Shown: positions 36,543-36,678 of the stretch, piece by piece
Numbering within the stretch: the first letter of the stretch is position 1
Layout of the letters: every line of letters begins with the position of its first letter
Source of the DNA: an uncultured Succiniclasticum sp.
Lineage (GTDB): Bacteria; Bacillota; Negativicutes; Acidaminococcales; Acidaminococcaceae
NCBI GenBank assembly: GCA_905233365.1
Contig: CAJODT010000011.1
Span: 1-36,678 of the forward strand
Direction: 5' to 3'
Length of the DNA stretch: 36,678 bases
The notes under the pieces: model-generated
What the model was told of the DNA's origin: nothing
The model's database searches: none
The model's input: only the letters and a program-made list of their open reading frames with translations
Program-made: the position numbers and the translations under genes

Positions 36543-36580
36543 TGTGAGGGGTATGGGGAGCAATCCCCATATCTACTCGA

Positions 36581-36606
36581 GACCGCTTTGTTAAGCGGTT
36601 TTTTAA
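36581..36606 (+). terminator. Intrinsic terminator-like hairpin directly 3' of the intron
   Basis: gaccgctttgttaagcggttttttaa. Confidence 0.7.
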
Positions 36607-36678
36607 TGTTTTTGTTACTAATTTGTTATTAATTCAATGTTCATTTTTAATTCATTTATATTTTTATGGGTGTAAACC

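Larger units (their letters stand above)
34610..36580 (+). mobile_element. Group II intron (3' boundary +/- a few nt)
   Basis: 5' GTGCGAG start, structured ~500 nt 5' region, maturase ORF, domain V gagccgtatgcgttaatagcgcaagtacggttc at 36510, domain VI-like stem ending ...atctactcga. Confidence 0.9.

Overview
36.7 kb bacterial window. Protein content suggests a Firmicutes/Negativicutes-type chromosome, which is an inference. Positions 1-32.8k are mostly ordinary genes: ybaB 3' end, recR, bofA-like, NUDIX, LytR-CpsA-Psr, tex, deoC, MBL hydrolase, htrA, rlmH, exported nucleoside hydrolase, formate/nitrite transporter, amino-acid ABC operon, larE, hyuA plus permease, lgt, DcuC-type transporter, M20 peptidase, pentapeptide protein, HAD, DUF190, uspA, corA, an orphan SBP and TetR. 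Two tRNA groups are present: Glu/Gln on the minus strand and His/Gln/Lys on the plus strand. The unusual content is: (i) three copies of a ~165 bp palindromic MITE-like repeat, with degenerate ends elsewhere, and a separate 174 bp imperfect palindrome; (ii) a structured corA 5' leader with a 12-bp long-range helix and an anti-Shine-Dalgarno segment; (iii) an accessory region at 32.8-36.6 kb with two paralogous Nif11-leader-like small proteins (one with a Gly-Gly site and short core, one truncated) flanking a decayed threonine synthase gene, repeated terminator/extended -10 modules, and a complete-looking group II intron with maturase; (iv) an apparent N-terminal frameshift in the M20 peptidase gene. 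All calls come from reading the sequence and supplied ORFs; no searches or folding were run.
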